Source: Diploptera punctata (taxonomy: Eukaryota > Arthropoda > Insecta > Blattodea > Blaberidae). From it: 64,000 nt of DNA. The stretch is taken from assembly GCA_030220185.1 (NCBI GenBank), contig JASPKZ010007287.1, forward strand, positions 380,501-444,500, given 5' to 3'. The notes below the pieces were generated by a model. The model did no database searches and was not told the DNA's origin. It worked only from the letters and a program-made list of their open reading frames with translations. Positions 20,971 through 30,896 of this stretch are shown here, piece by piece. The position numbers were made by a program, and so were the translations under genes. Every line of letters starts with the position of its first letter. Position 1 is the first letter of the stretch.

Positions 20971-23354
20971 GTTGGTTGGTTGGTATCTAATGTCGAGCAC
21001 TTGATAATGAAATCATTCGCTCTCTTGCACTCCAATATTTAGCAGAAAGGCTGGTCTCTTCTACAAAAGCTGGACAACGGAGGAGATGGTTTCTTTCTAT
21101 ATCTTCATTTAAATTGCAAAAAGGGCATTTAGGTGAATCTGTTATGCCAATTCTGTGTAGGTGTTTATTCAAGCAGTCATGTCCCGTTAGTCTGAATGTT
21201 GCTACTGCAGATTTTCTTTGTAATGTAGTAATGTCATAAGCTTGTAGATTTTCCCATTCCTTTCCAGATGTTTTGGTGGTGTATTCTTCTCCAAGTTTAT
21301 TGATGTATTTATTTGAGATAATTCTTTTGATAGAGTGAAAGGAAACTGGAGTAGAAGTTGGGTTTGAAACAATTTTACTACCCTTCTTGGCTAGAAAATC
21401 GGCTATTTCATTGCCTGTCACTCCACAATGGGCCGGAATCCATTGAAGTACAACTTCTTTATGTAGACGGGATAACTGTTTTATCATTTTGTGACATTCG
21501 ATAATTTTGATGCTTTTGGGTGTTGTGTCTCGTGTTATAGCGAGAATGGCTGCTTTGGAGTCACATAGAATTACAACTTTTGTAAATTTTTGGATGTGAT
21601 ATAAAAGATTTTGTAAACTTAAGAAAATTAAGGTAGAATATGTTTATCACTCACCTCATATTGTTCAATATGAGGTGAGTGATAAACATATTCTACCTTA
21701 ATGAATATACCTCATAGTGAGAATTCCTAAAATAAGTAATTTTAAGAAAATTGCTAGAATTTTGCCATCAAAGTTTGTTGAATTTGTGTTTAGTTTACGA
21801 TAAAAGGAAAAAAGTGGATATATTGCACCAGCACCAGTGCCACCGTCATTTGGTAGGCTGGAGCCATCTGTAAAAATATGCATCCATTCAGGAGCTGGGT
21901 ATCTTAGATTTATTATTTCCAGTGACATTTGTTTTAAAATATATGGAGGAGTTTCAGATTTCTTGATGTCTTCTGTTAAATGAAGGTTATATTCAATTTC
22001 CAAAAATTCTAGAGGGTTCTTTCTCATCTGCATATTTTCTTTTGAATGTGGAAGTTGCAATTTCTGTTTGATTTCTTGTACAATGCTTAAGAAGCTTTGC
22101 TGAGATTTTAAACATACTTGTGGTTTTCTTTGGGTCCAATTATTATGGGGTAGCCTTAAAAATTTTTCATACTGTGTGATTGCTGTTTTCTCAATTTCAA
22201 ATGATATGTTTGGGTTATTTGTTAAGATTTGCATGGCAGTGATTGGTGTTGTTTTAATGGCTCCTGTTATCAGGCGGAGGATTTGGTTCTGCAATTTATT
22301 AAGTTTTTCCACTTTAGTAGTTACTAGGATTTCTTCACAATATTGAAGTACAGGTTTTATGTTCATTTGGTAGAAGGTGTTTAGGGTTTGTGTGTTGCAA
22401 CCCCACTTTTTCCCTGCTAATCGTTTTAATAATGGTAACCTTGTTTCTATCTTTGTACATATATTCTCTATGTGTTTCTTCCATGTTAATTTTGTGTCCA
22501 GAGTTATTCCTAAATATTTTGCTTTGTGTGTTTGAGTTAATAATTCACCCTCCAATTTCAGAGTGATGGGTAGTGGTTTCTTTCTTAATGTAAATAGTTG
22601 ATAATTTGTTTTCTGTATATTTATCTTCATTAAGTTCTGGGATGTCCAATTCTCTAACTGTATTAGTGATTGTTGGGCTATGGTTATTAATTGTTGACTT
22701 TGGTTTTTTTGGTTTGGAGACCCATATTACATCATCAGCAAAAAGTAGGGGTTTTGTTTGGAGCTTTTCTATATGCTTAGGTAGATCATTAATGTAGATA
22801 TTGAAGAGAATGGTACTGAGTACAGAACCCTGTGGTAAACCTCGATGTGTTTGTTGGTATTTAGAGAGGTGATTATTATAATTTGTAGCGATGAACCATT
22901 GGATGAGAAAATTGCTGATCCAGAGTAGCATATTCCCTTGAATGCCTAAAGTCTGCATTTTTTCTAATAATTTATATCTCCAAATAGAGTCATATGCTCC
23001 TTGGAAATCAACAAACATTGCCAGTGTGTCTTCTTTTCTGTTGAAACTGTCTTTAATAGCTTGACTTAGGTGTACAATTTGTTGATTTGTTGATTGTAAT
23101 TCTCGAAATCCAGCTTGATTGGGTGAAAGTAAATTATTGGTTTCTAAATACCAATTTAGTCAATTTGAAATCATTTTTTCCATAGTTTTAACAATTACAC
23201 TAGTTAGTGCTATTGGGCGATAATTTGAAAAAGTATTTGCTGATTTTTTTGTTTTCAAAATAGGTATTATAATAGCTTTTTTCCAATCATCAGGAACTTT
23301 TGTGTTCCAAGAAAGATTATAAAGGGAGAGTAATTGAGTTTTGGCTTTATTGCC
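20971..23354 (-). mobile_element. 5'-truncated LINE with RT and RNase H, 16-bp TSD
   Basis: AAGGAAATTAATGTTG flanks it exactly at 20955-20970 and 23355-23370. On the - strand the order is: a thumb-proximal region (PDDWKKAIIIPILK, SNYRPIALTSV), RT palm (FVDFQGAYDSIW near 23015, GLPQGSVLSTILFNIYINDLP near 22850, LLFADDVIWVS near 22750), RNase H (FTDGSSLPNDGGTGAG near 21860 and LQWIPAHCGVTGNEIADFLA near 21440), then a Cys/His motif PKCPFCNLNEDIERNHLLRC. This order is that of the I/R1/LOA-type LINEs. The 3' tail is a CCAA microsatellite. A 112-bp foldback interrupts RNase H, and frameshifts kill the frame. Confidence 0.92.
21630..21741 (+). mobile_element. 112-bp foldback element with 11-bp TSD
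   Basis: TTAAGAAAATT flanks it at 21619-21629 and 21742-21752. A perfect hairpin (arms AAGGTAGAATATGTTTATCA and its inverse, loop GTTC) is followed by AATATACCTCATAGTGAG and AATTCCTAAAATAAG. It is the smallest complete family member and lies inside the RNase H region of the LINE. Confidence 0.9.
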
Positions 23355-23381
23355 AAGGAAATTAATGTTGCTGTTTCTGTA

Positions 23382-24173
23382 TACAACAATCTTCCGATTA
23401 TCCGTGCATGTATTATCTGGTTTGTGGAATATCCGGGCATGACTCTTTTTACTGTATTTTGTATTGTTATGAAAAAATAATTTATTTTTAAACATGCTAC
23501 TGTGAACTGCACTTAGAAACTAGCACAATAGAATAACCTTCACTCACAACCCCCTCCCCTGACGCATTTAGTACCAACCAACATTCTGAGAATACAATAC
23601 AATTTCGGAAATTTCCGTTGTGGAGTCAGTGAAAGTTTGTTGTTACAGATTGAAACCATGGATATGCTGTGTCAGTAGGTTTATCGCTGGTTAGTAGTGT
23701 GGTCATCAGTGATTATTTGTCATCGCTGGTTATATGTGTGGATATCGGTGGTTACTAGCGTGGGAATTGCTGATTATTTGTCATCGCTGGTTATATGTGT
23801 GGATATTGGTGGTTACTAGTGGTCATCAGTGATTATTTGTCATCGCTGGTTATAAGTGTGGATATTGGTGGTTACCAGTGTAGTTGTCGCTGGTTATGAA
23901 TAATTGTTGTAACCAGAGTGGTCACGACCCAGAAATAGTCCCACTTTTTTTTTCATATTTACGAGTAAAATAAAATAATAATTTCGACTCGCACCTAAAT
24001 ACATTTAATATAACATTTTATGAATATTTGTTGCATTTTAGTAGTGTTAAAGTGGATGAATACATTTCTGATCAATTCCACAGTGCCAAATAACTTAATT
24101 GGATTATCCGTGTTTTTCGATTTTCCATGCATATCTCGTCCCAATTAACACAGATAATCGGGAGTTTGCTGTA
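23382..24173. mobile_element. pogo/Tc1-like non-autonomous element
   Basis: The left end is TACAACAATCTTCCGATTAT. The right end is the inverse of TACAGCAAACTCCCGATTAT. TA dinucleotides lie at both borders. Both inner ends continue to CCGTG/CTGTG. No transposase is seen. The tandem repeat at 23695 lies inside. Confidence 0.65.
23695..23905. repeat. Tandem repeat, about 60-bp unit, 3.3 copies
   Basis: Units starting with GATTATTTGTCATCGCTGGT at 23711, 23772 and 23831, each followed by GGATATYGGTGGTTACTAG. Confidence 0.9.
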
Positions 24174-24525
24174 TTGTATTACATGCATGTAAAAGAACCT
24201 AAAGTTAAAAATAGGAGACCTCTGAATAAAAACTTGTTAATCCTTTCATGCCCAGTTTTCAATTGCATCATTAAATGAAATTGCATCACTTCCTCCTTCA
24301 ACCAGCAGAAAGCAGGAAACTGAATTCATCACTTGCTCCTATTATTATTGTTGAAGTGAAGTAAGCAGAGCAGTGTTTTACAATCAGCTGAAATGTTTGG
24401 TTCCTGTCAGATCATTTGCCTAATGGGCAAGGAGTATGAATGCTGCTGGATTAATTGTGACATTGGGTTCTTTTAATATGTCTCACAGATTCTACTCAAG
24501 ATGTCAGACTTGCTTCTTTGATCAT

Positions 24526-24915
24526 CTATCCGACTTTGATCGATTTGGTCTTTTAGCATTTTGTTTTTTTTTTCTAATGTGTGGGGAGCTGGCCCAAGCA
24601 TAAACCCCCAACCTGGAGGACCAGGAAAATTTCTGTCTGGGTTTTCTCCCATAGCCTTTGAAGATCCCTCTTCACCGCAAGGCAGCGTTTCTCTATTTCC
24701 CTTAGAGATAGGGTTGCCTCTTCCGCCAGATCCACCATGATGAAGGACTCCTTCTGCGCCGACTCTGCCGTTGTGGTCTTCACCGTAACCCTGGCTAGGG
24801 GCCCTTACAGAGTACTATCAGTCGGAGCCAACTGAACCCTGGTTTTTTTAACAAGGTTGTTACTCCTCCCCCTCCTCCTTTCTCATCCGGGCTTGGGACC
24901 GGCCATGGTGGAGTT
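24526..24915 (-). mobile_element. Retroposed element with 12-bp TSD
   Basis: TTCTTTGATCAT is repeated at 24514-24525 and 24916-24927. On the - strand the element starts AACTCCACCATGGCCGG, is GC-rich with an open stretch (MVDLAEEATLSLREIEKRC), and has an A-rich run (AGAAAAAAAAAACAAAATGC) before its 3' end. It could be a SINE or a LINE end; no tRNA boxes were found. Confidence 0.75.
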
Positions 24916-25089
24916 TTCTTTGATCATGATGACAATAAATACTGATACTGGAATTGTTTTACCTTTATTTGATATTTTAAACATATTTAGTAATTTGTTA
25001 ACTTAAATTCATGGTGTCAATATAAATTTCTTTAGTGCTAGTATTCAGTATTTTAGTTATGGCTATTTTTGTAAGCAATGTATTATGAC

Positions 25090-25678
25090 TAGGGCTCGGA
25101 AGTTGAGGACCTATAAAATGCCTATAAAAAACTTAAAAAAAGACCTAAAAACTGGAAAAATTACATAAAAAGTGTTTCAGTTGCTAATGAGTGGGTAAAG
25201 ACAATCTTGCTGCCTTCACCCTCAGCTCAAGGTAATTTTTACAAAGTGGCAACTTATTAGACAATTTGAAATCGAAATACAATAGTTCAGGCAGTCAGTA
25301 AGCTAGTGGTTAAACATAACAGGATAGTTTGTAAGGGTTCAATAGTTTCCCACAAAACAAAAGTGTTTGGAATGTGAAAAATCTTTAGAAAGTAAAACTA
25401 GATAATGTTTTTAAAAGAAGTTTGAATTGAGACTAGACTCTGTGGATTCTTATCATACAAATGGTTTAAATGTAGTCAAAAGAAGGTAAAGTTGGGAAAA
25501 AAACAAAGAAAAAAAGGGTTAAGGTCTAAAAAATGCTAAAAAGACCAATAAGCGAAAAATGGACGAATAAAACCCACCATTTTCTGGCCTACAATGACCC
25601 AAAATACATATATATTATGTTGGGGCTCGTCTTCAGACAAAATAAAAGAGATTATTTTTGCTCAACTTCCAAGCCCTA
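25090..25678. mobile_element. hAT-like non-autonomous transposon, 8-bp TSD
   Basis: The terminal inverted repeats are TAGGGCTCGGAAGTTGAG and TAGGGCTTGGAAGTTGAG (inverse of the right end). ATTATGAC is duplicated at 25082-25089 and 25679-25686. An 8-bp duplication with TAGGG-type ends is the hAT signature. The 589-bp interior is A-rich and non-coding. Confidence 0.88.
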
Positions 25679-25915
25679 ATTATGACACTAGTAATCAATG
25701 GCTAACAGTTATGTCTATATTACAAATTATCACTATCTAAAAAACAGCATCTATTTAGGTTACACATAATACACCATGCCTGTAAGGAAAGTCACACTTT
25801 GATAAATTTATAGTTCAAACACAATCATACCTAAGCTGACGTTTGATGGCTCATATGAATGCACTAGACGTTAAAGTTTTTTATCAATACATTAAAATTT
25901 CAATAAAAATTACAA

Positions 25916-25990
25916 TGGGAAGTAACACTATGAGGTAATATTTGTATAAATGAATAGGAAATTAATTTTATATCTCACCTCATAAAACCA
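25916..25990. repeat. Foldback family end fragment
   Basis: GGGAAGTAACACTATGAGGT is followed 40 bp later by TCTCACCTCATAAAACC. Only one arm of the element is left. Confidence 0.7.
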
Positions 25991-26023
25991 TAAAATTACA
26001 TTATTTTCACAGAACCAGTTACT

Positions 26024-26499
26024 GAAGGCACCCCTTCTATCCTCAGCCAAAACTCCAACTTGGAGTGACTTACATGAGCTTCAAATGAGAATTGAAAAAT
26101 CCACAGTCACACCTGACATATTGTTCAGAGTCCGGCATAAATTGGACTACTGGATCAATCTTAGTTGCATTACACACGACACCCACATTGAAACTTGCAT
26201 TATAATGCAATGCCTCACAAAAAACCTTAATGTCCAGTACATCATATGATCCATCAATTGTGAAGGCACCCCTTCTATCCTCAGCCAAAACTCCAACTTG
26301 GAGTGACTTACATGAGCTTCAAATGAGAATTGAAAAATCCACAGTCACACCTGACATATTGTTCAGAGTCCGGCATAAATTGGACTACTGGATCAATCTT
26401 AGTTGCATTACACACGACACCCACATTGAAACTTGCATTATAATGCAATGCCTCACAAAAAACCTTAATGTCCAGTACATCATATGATCCATCAATTGT
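26024..26499. repeat. Perfect 238-bp tandem duplication
   Basis: The units 26024-26261 and 26262-26499 appear identical throughout. On the - strand each unit is mostly open (DVLDIKVFCEALHYNASFNV and CDCGFFNSHLKLM), ending at CAT/GTAAGT, a donor-like site. It may be an exon-like piece of an unknown gene or element; I do not recognise the domain. Confidence 0.9.
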
Positions 26500-26844
26500 T
26501 AACTTTCTTTAGAGATATGCTGTATTTGTGGCTTGAAGTTCTAAACTAGCTAAGTGTCAAAATCATACATTTAAGTTATTGTAGAAAAAACTGTTGGGTT
26601 TTGTGTACACGACATACATGCAGCACAATCTTTGGACAGGAATATCAACTACATATTGGAAATATGATGCTTAGCCGATATTCAAACACATTCTCCTTGG
26701 TATATAAATTATTTAGAAGCACAAAACTAATTTCATGAAAAGGGCACATAGCTGGTTTTATAACTTCAGTGCTACTATCCTTGTTTTCAGTGTTTATATA
26801 TTATAAGTAATCTGTCTTGCTGATTTGTGTATTTTTGCATATCC

Positions 26845-27050
26845 AGGACTTGGTCAAGTTGTCTAAGGCATCAAGCCTTCTTTCAGGAATACGGAAAACA
26901 CAGTTTTGAGTATCAATTGAGGAAGAAATTTTCTTATGGATTTTGGTCAGTATATGGGTCTAGGTAGCTATAAGTAATAGCAGCTGGCTGAGAAAACCAG
27001 CTACATAAGCTGGAAGACCTAACATAATCCCTGCACTAAAGTGGTGGATT
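26845..27050 (+). repeat. SINE family B copy, truncated
   Basis: Keeps GGTCAAGTTGTCTAAGGCAT, the AAATTTTCTTATGGATTTTGG block and CTGAGAAAACCAGCTA. It lacks the 3' third. Confidence 0.65.
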
Positions 27051-27514
27051 ATTTAATGGGAGATAAAAGCGGGATGTAGTGAAAGCACTTTATCAGTTGC
27101 TAGGTTTTTCCACCCCCCCCCTTGCATTGCCTAGTTAAGAATTTGCAATATGTCCTGGTTATTTATTTTCTTGCACTCGGAAATTGTTGTGGAGAAATAG
27201 CTAGTTTTTATCTTTATAATTGTGAAAGTCGCATATGTTTAGGTGTTATAGTTCATGAGTTATTAAAACTTTTACTAATCATAAACCATATTTTTATTTT
27301 AGAAAGAATAATTATGTTTGAACCCTAGATCTCTGACTCTGTACGTAACTAATAACCATTACTCCATTCAAATTTCTGGTAGGAACGTCAAATTTCTTTC
27401 CACTTATTAAAAAAATAAAATAACTGAAATGCAATGGGCGAATTCACCAGACATGAAGTTTTCACTTGGTACTATTCTCTTTTCTTGTGATAAGTTGTTC
27501 ATGATGTCTCCATC

Positions 27515-27745
27515 ACATGGCAGATCTAGAAGGCCCTTTACTACCAGCCAGCTGTTGGCATCACATCCACATGTGCTGATCATCCAGTATAAGAGTAATA
27601 TTTGGTCAAAATGTAGGGTTCTGCAGTCATTATAGCTGGTTTTCTCAATCTGGAGCCACTATTTATTGTAGCTACCCAAAGTCCTACAATTCTGGAATGA
27701 CAGTAGTCTCATATTGGCTGAAATTCCATTAAAATTACTTTTATG
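27515..27745 (-). repeat. SINE family B copy, 5'-truncated
   Basis: On the - strand it ends in CTTCTAGATCTGCCATGTGA. The tRNA-like head is missing beyond 27745. Confidence 0.7.
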
Positions 27746-27802
27746 GGACTTAAACTATCATACATCCCATATATTTTTGTCAAAACAAAACATCATTATT
27801 AT

Positions 27803-28010
27803 TAATTATATTATTTTTGGTCTGGACATCTTACCTCAATATTAATGTTGATTTGTTCTTGGACATGTTTCAAAACAATTCTGTTTTATCTTCAGCTTTC
27901 CCAGACTGTTTTGAAACATGTCCAAGAACAAATCAACATTAATATTGAGGTAAGATGTCCAGACCAAAAATAATATAATTAAAATAACCTCAAAATATAA
28001 CTTCCTAAAA
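27803..28010 (-). repeat. Foldback element with hammerhead-like core
   Basis: Arms of about 85 bp pair around the loop near 27890. The - strand at 27895-27867 has CTGAAGA, one base, stem AAAACA/TGTTTT and GAAAC, then AT, GU and C. The terminal module AACCTCAAAATATAACTTCC is at 27987-28006. Possible ATCATTATTATT duplications flank it, but the sequence is too simple to be sure. Confidence 0.85.
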
Positions 28011-28017
28011 TTAAATA

Positions 28018-28020
<3 letters not shown>

Positions 28021-28064
<44 letters not shown>
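28021..28064. repeat. (TTA)n microsatellite
   Basis: An uninterrupted TTA run between a foldback end and a SINE fragment. Confidence 0.95.
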
Positions 28065-28065
28065 G

Positions 28066-28420
28066 CCTCTAGTCCTAAGGGCCACAGATTCAATCCAGGT
28101 CGGGGTCAATGGATTTTTTTGATGGGGAAAGTCCAAGGGACAAGTCCTCCAGGAGAATAAGCTATGGGTCCCAAGTCTGGTTCATAAAAGAACTTCAAGT
28201 GTGAATATAAAGACCTCTGAGCAAAATTTACCAATCTTCTATCCGAATAATACCTTAGTTTCCTACTAGATGTCTCCTCGATGTACTAACCACATGTCAC
28301 TCGCTGACATCTGTAGGGAAATAAGCATAACTAAATTTGTCATGTTGAGAAACGTTTGACTAAGTAGGCACCCATGTCCCCGTACAGGATGAATGAGATT
28401 CAGTCATCATCAATCATATT
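28066..28420 (+). repeat. SINE family D copy, 5'-truncated
   Basis: It starts inside the tRNA-like head (TGCCTCTAGTCCTAAGGGCC) and keeps GTCCTCCAGGAG and the GACCTCTGAGCAAAATTTAC block. Confidence 0.75.
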
Positions 28421-28584
28421 ATTATTCAGCAAAAGAATATTTAGATGAAAATACTTTCAACAAATGTTTCTATAGAAGTGAAATGTGTTTCAAAATATGT
28501 AATTTCTGTATATTAATAATATCCGTAATGTTCATTGTTATCTCAATTTAGGTTATGTAATAAATTGTTACAAATAATAATGTA

Positions 28585-28722
28585 GTACCTTTTATTCTTC
28601 CTCAATTAGAATTGAATTTTAATCAAAAAACCTTGTTAAATTATTAATCATAAAGGCTTTCAAAAACATGTTTCATCCTCGGTATGCTACTTGAGGAAGA
28701 CAGATACAATAAAAGGTACTAT
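28585..28722. repeat. Small foldback repeat
   Basis: TAGTACCTTTTATTCTTCCT at the left pairs with AATAAAAGGTACTA at the right. The inner part has GTTTCATCCTC..GAGGAAGACAG, a poor match to the hammerhead-like hairpin. Confidence 0.5.
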
Positions 28723-28739
28723 ATTATCCATAGTTAAAT

Positions 28740-28992
28740 ATGGGAAATAACATTATGAGGTTCTTAGTTCATGAATTAATGAGTCATTTTTTACATCTTA
28801 CCTTGTCTATGTTTTCTTAAACATGGAAACTGCAGTTTTCAAGAGAACCATCTCTCTCACTTTCAACCGACATTATGACTACCGGTTGAAAAATAAGAGA
28901 GATGGTTTTCTTGAAAACTGCAGTTTCCATGTTTAAGAAAACATAGACTATGAGGTAAGATGTAAAAAATGGCTCATTAATTCATTCTATAT
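28740..28992 (-). repeat. Foldback element
   Basis: Its - strand 3' module is AACCTCATAATGTTATTTCC. Two arms of about 100 bp (ACATGGAAACTGCAGTTTTC) surround a loop near 28870. The hairpin region reads TTGAAAA, short stem, GAAAAC and TGCAGTTT, a decayed version of the shared core. ATGAGGTAAG is at 28952. Confidence 0.8.
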
Positions 28993-29039
28993 TATTATTT
29001 ATAACATTTTATTTGTATACTAATATGGACATAAATTGA

Positions 29040-29095
29040 TTTAAGTAAAATTTTATCACCTCACCTCATATTCTTCTTCTTCTTAGACTAGTTTC
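29040..29095. repeat. Foldback family fragment
   Basis: AAGTAAAATTTTATCACCTC and ACCTCATATTCTTCTT match the arm of the 1158-1476 element. Confidence 0.6.
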
Positions 29096-29161
29096 AAATA
29101 ATAAGTTCCTTATTTGTACCATCTGTATTCGTCTTAATGTATACAAAAAATTTGCTCAAAT

Positions 29162-29268
29162 TTGGCGTGCTCGGTAGTTCAATTGGTAGAACATTGGCAT
29201 AGAAAGCCAAAGGTCCTGGGTTCAAACCCCAGTCTGAGCTTATATTTTTCTCTTCAAATACTATGTTG
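29162..29268 (+). repeat. tRNA-like unit (family E), partial
   Basis: D-arm TAGTTCAATTGGTAGAACAT and B box GGGTTCAAACCCC, followed by ATATTTTTCTCTTCAAATAC. Confidence 0.7.
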
Positions 29269-29441
29269 CCTAAGAACAGTGCTTCTATCGGTGACAGCTC
29301 CGTACACAATTCAGTCATATGATATAGTGATGGCAGATAGAAGTAGTGCCATGGTTCTCCCCATAAACGGTGTCAGCGAAATAATACCTTATGCAAGTTT
29401 GTCTACAGTACAACTGGAACTTAAGCACAGAATTGGTATAT

Positions 29442-29757
29442 TCATTCATAGTAATTCTGCCCGAAGGCAGGTCCTTCACTGCAATCATAGCATTTTCATG
29501 CTATGCTTGCAGCTTTACTAGGGAATTGTACGTAGGTGTGGTAGCTTCCAGTTGCTTTCCACACCGGTGAAGGATGATGATGATGGCCATATGATTTCGA
29601 GGACCGTTTGGACCTTAAAGTTTTTCTGACATTTGTCTTACAGGTGAGGAAAAACCCCGATAAAAACCTCACCCAGAAAAACTGCCCCGACCGGGGATTG
29701 AACCCGGGCCCGCTGCGTGACAAGGCAGCACGCTACCTCGAGACCACAGCGGTGGAC
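29442..29757 (-). repeat. SINE family A copy with 10-bp TSD
   Basis: AATTGGTATA at 29431-29440 and 29759-29768 flanks this full-length copy, so it moved relatively recently. It ends 186 bp before RCC1 exon 4. Confidence 0.9.
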
Positions 29758-29943
29758 TAATTGGTATATATGTTACTATATTTTACCAGCATATACATTA
29801 TTTCAACCTAATTTGACTATTTTTCTAACCCTCTTATTTACAAAGAAAAGTTAGAAAATAATTAAATTTATCTTTTATGAGCTAAGCAAGATGATTGAAT
29901 TAAACATAATTTATATTATTCTTATTGTGTTTATATTTTACAG

Positions 29944-30110
29944 GAGAGTTTTTCGCATGGGGAATGGGATCCACAGGTCAGCTCGGTACCGGTGAAGAAG
30001 ATGATGTATATACACCACAACAAATAAAAAGCAAACAACTGGAGTCTCGTTCAGTATTACGTGTATCTGGTGGAGGCCAGCATACTGTTTTATTAGCTAA
30101 GTCTCTGTAA
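29944..30110 (+). CDS. RCC1: RCC1 coding exon 4 (last propeller repeat, stop)
   Basis: Encodes residues 371-425. The acceptor TTATATTTTACAG joins in phase 1 to restore [20 protein letters not shown], then [17 protein letters not shown] and the TAA at 30108-30110. This final blade closes the seven-bladed propeller. The total of 425 aa is close to the roughly 420 aa usual for animal RCC1, and the chain has no gap, so all coding exons are in the window. One or more 5' UTR exons remain unplaced. Confidence 0.96.
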
Positions 30111-30301
30111 TGAACAGTTAATCTCTAGGATGTATCTAAATTCAATTTAATCATTCTAAACTGCCATCCATCAGTTTCATCTTAAGTTTCACAAATAATG
30201 AATTTTTATAATGCCTTTGTCATTACATCATTTAAATTAATTAAATAGTCAAGAATTGTAGTATATATTTCATTTTCACCATCTTAACACTTCAGAAAGC
30301 A

Positions 30302-30307
30302 AATAAA
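30302..30307 (+). other. RCC1 polyadenylation signal
   Basis: AATAAA 192 bases after the stop codon, followed by a T/G-rich stretch (GTTTGATAGTCCTGTCTTAT). It is the first canonical hexamer in the 3' UTR. Confidence 0.75.
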
Positions 30308-30589
30308 GTTTGATAGTCCTGTCTTATCTTGTTAATCATGATTTCTATTTCCAAATTATACAGAATGTCCCACAATTCAGCCGATAAAATTGGAGGCTTT
30401 GCTGTATGGAGCCAGACAAGCATTTAGAGCTAAGAAACTTATGATCTACGTGGCATAGGTTTTTTCATACAATTATTTACTGATAATTTATTATTAAAGA
30501 AAATGTAGTATGAATTTCTCTTCACAGGGTTTATTACATTGAACTGTCTTGCAGAAAAAATTAAATTTAAATATTCATCATTATTATCA

Positions 30590-30850
30590 TAGGTGTTACA
30601 GCCTATTAGAGGCCTTAATCACCCCAACAATATACCTTCATCATTCTCTTTTTTCTTCTGTCCTACTTCCTCCATTCACTTATTCCCATTACCCTGAGAT
30701 CTTATTCCACATCTGATCGGACTCTTTCTGTTTACCATTGATTGTACTTTACGGCATGGGTATGATTTCTTTTTCTCTGTAAAGTTGACATAGCCATCTT
30801 ATTCTTGAGGCTTTAATTACCTTGACTAAGTCAGTATCATTATACACTCT
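30590..30850 (-). pseudogene. LINE RT C-terminal fragment
   Basis: The - strand reads LVKVIKASRIRWL, then REKEIIPMP, the usual LINE tail block before a GRPRxRW motif. Stops are frequent. Confidence 0.55.
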
Positions 30851-30896
30851 GTATAGTTTATCAACATATCTGATTAATTAATAAATAGGATCTTCT

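Larger units (their letters stand above)
19255..29943 (+). other. RCC1: RCC1 intron 3
   Basis: The longest intron at 10.7 kb, phase 1, GTAAGT..TTATATTTTACAG. It contains a 2.4-kb antisense LINE with RNase H motifs, pogo-like and hAT-like elements, a perfect tandem duplication and several SINEs, annotated separately. Confidence 0.85.

Noticed and set aside
27115..27122. Poly-C run as a CpG-island promoter sign
   Set aside because: The flanks are AT-rich and no transcription start features are near; it is a simple repeat in a decayed SINE region.
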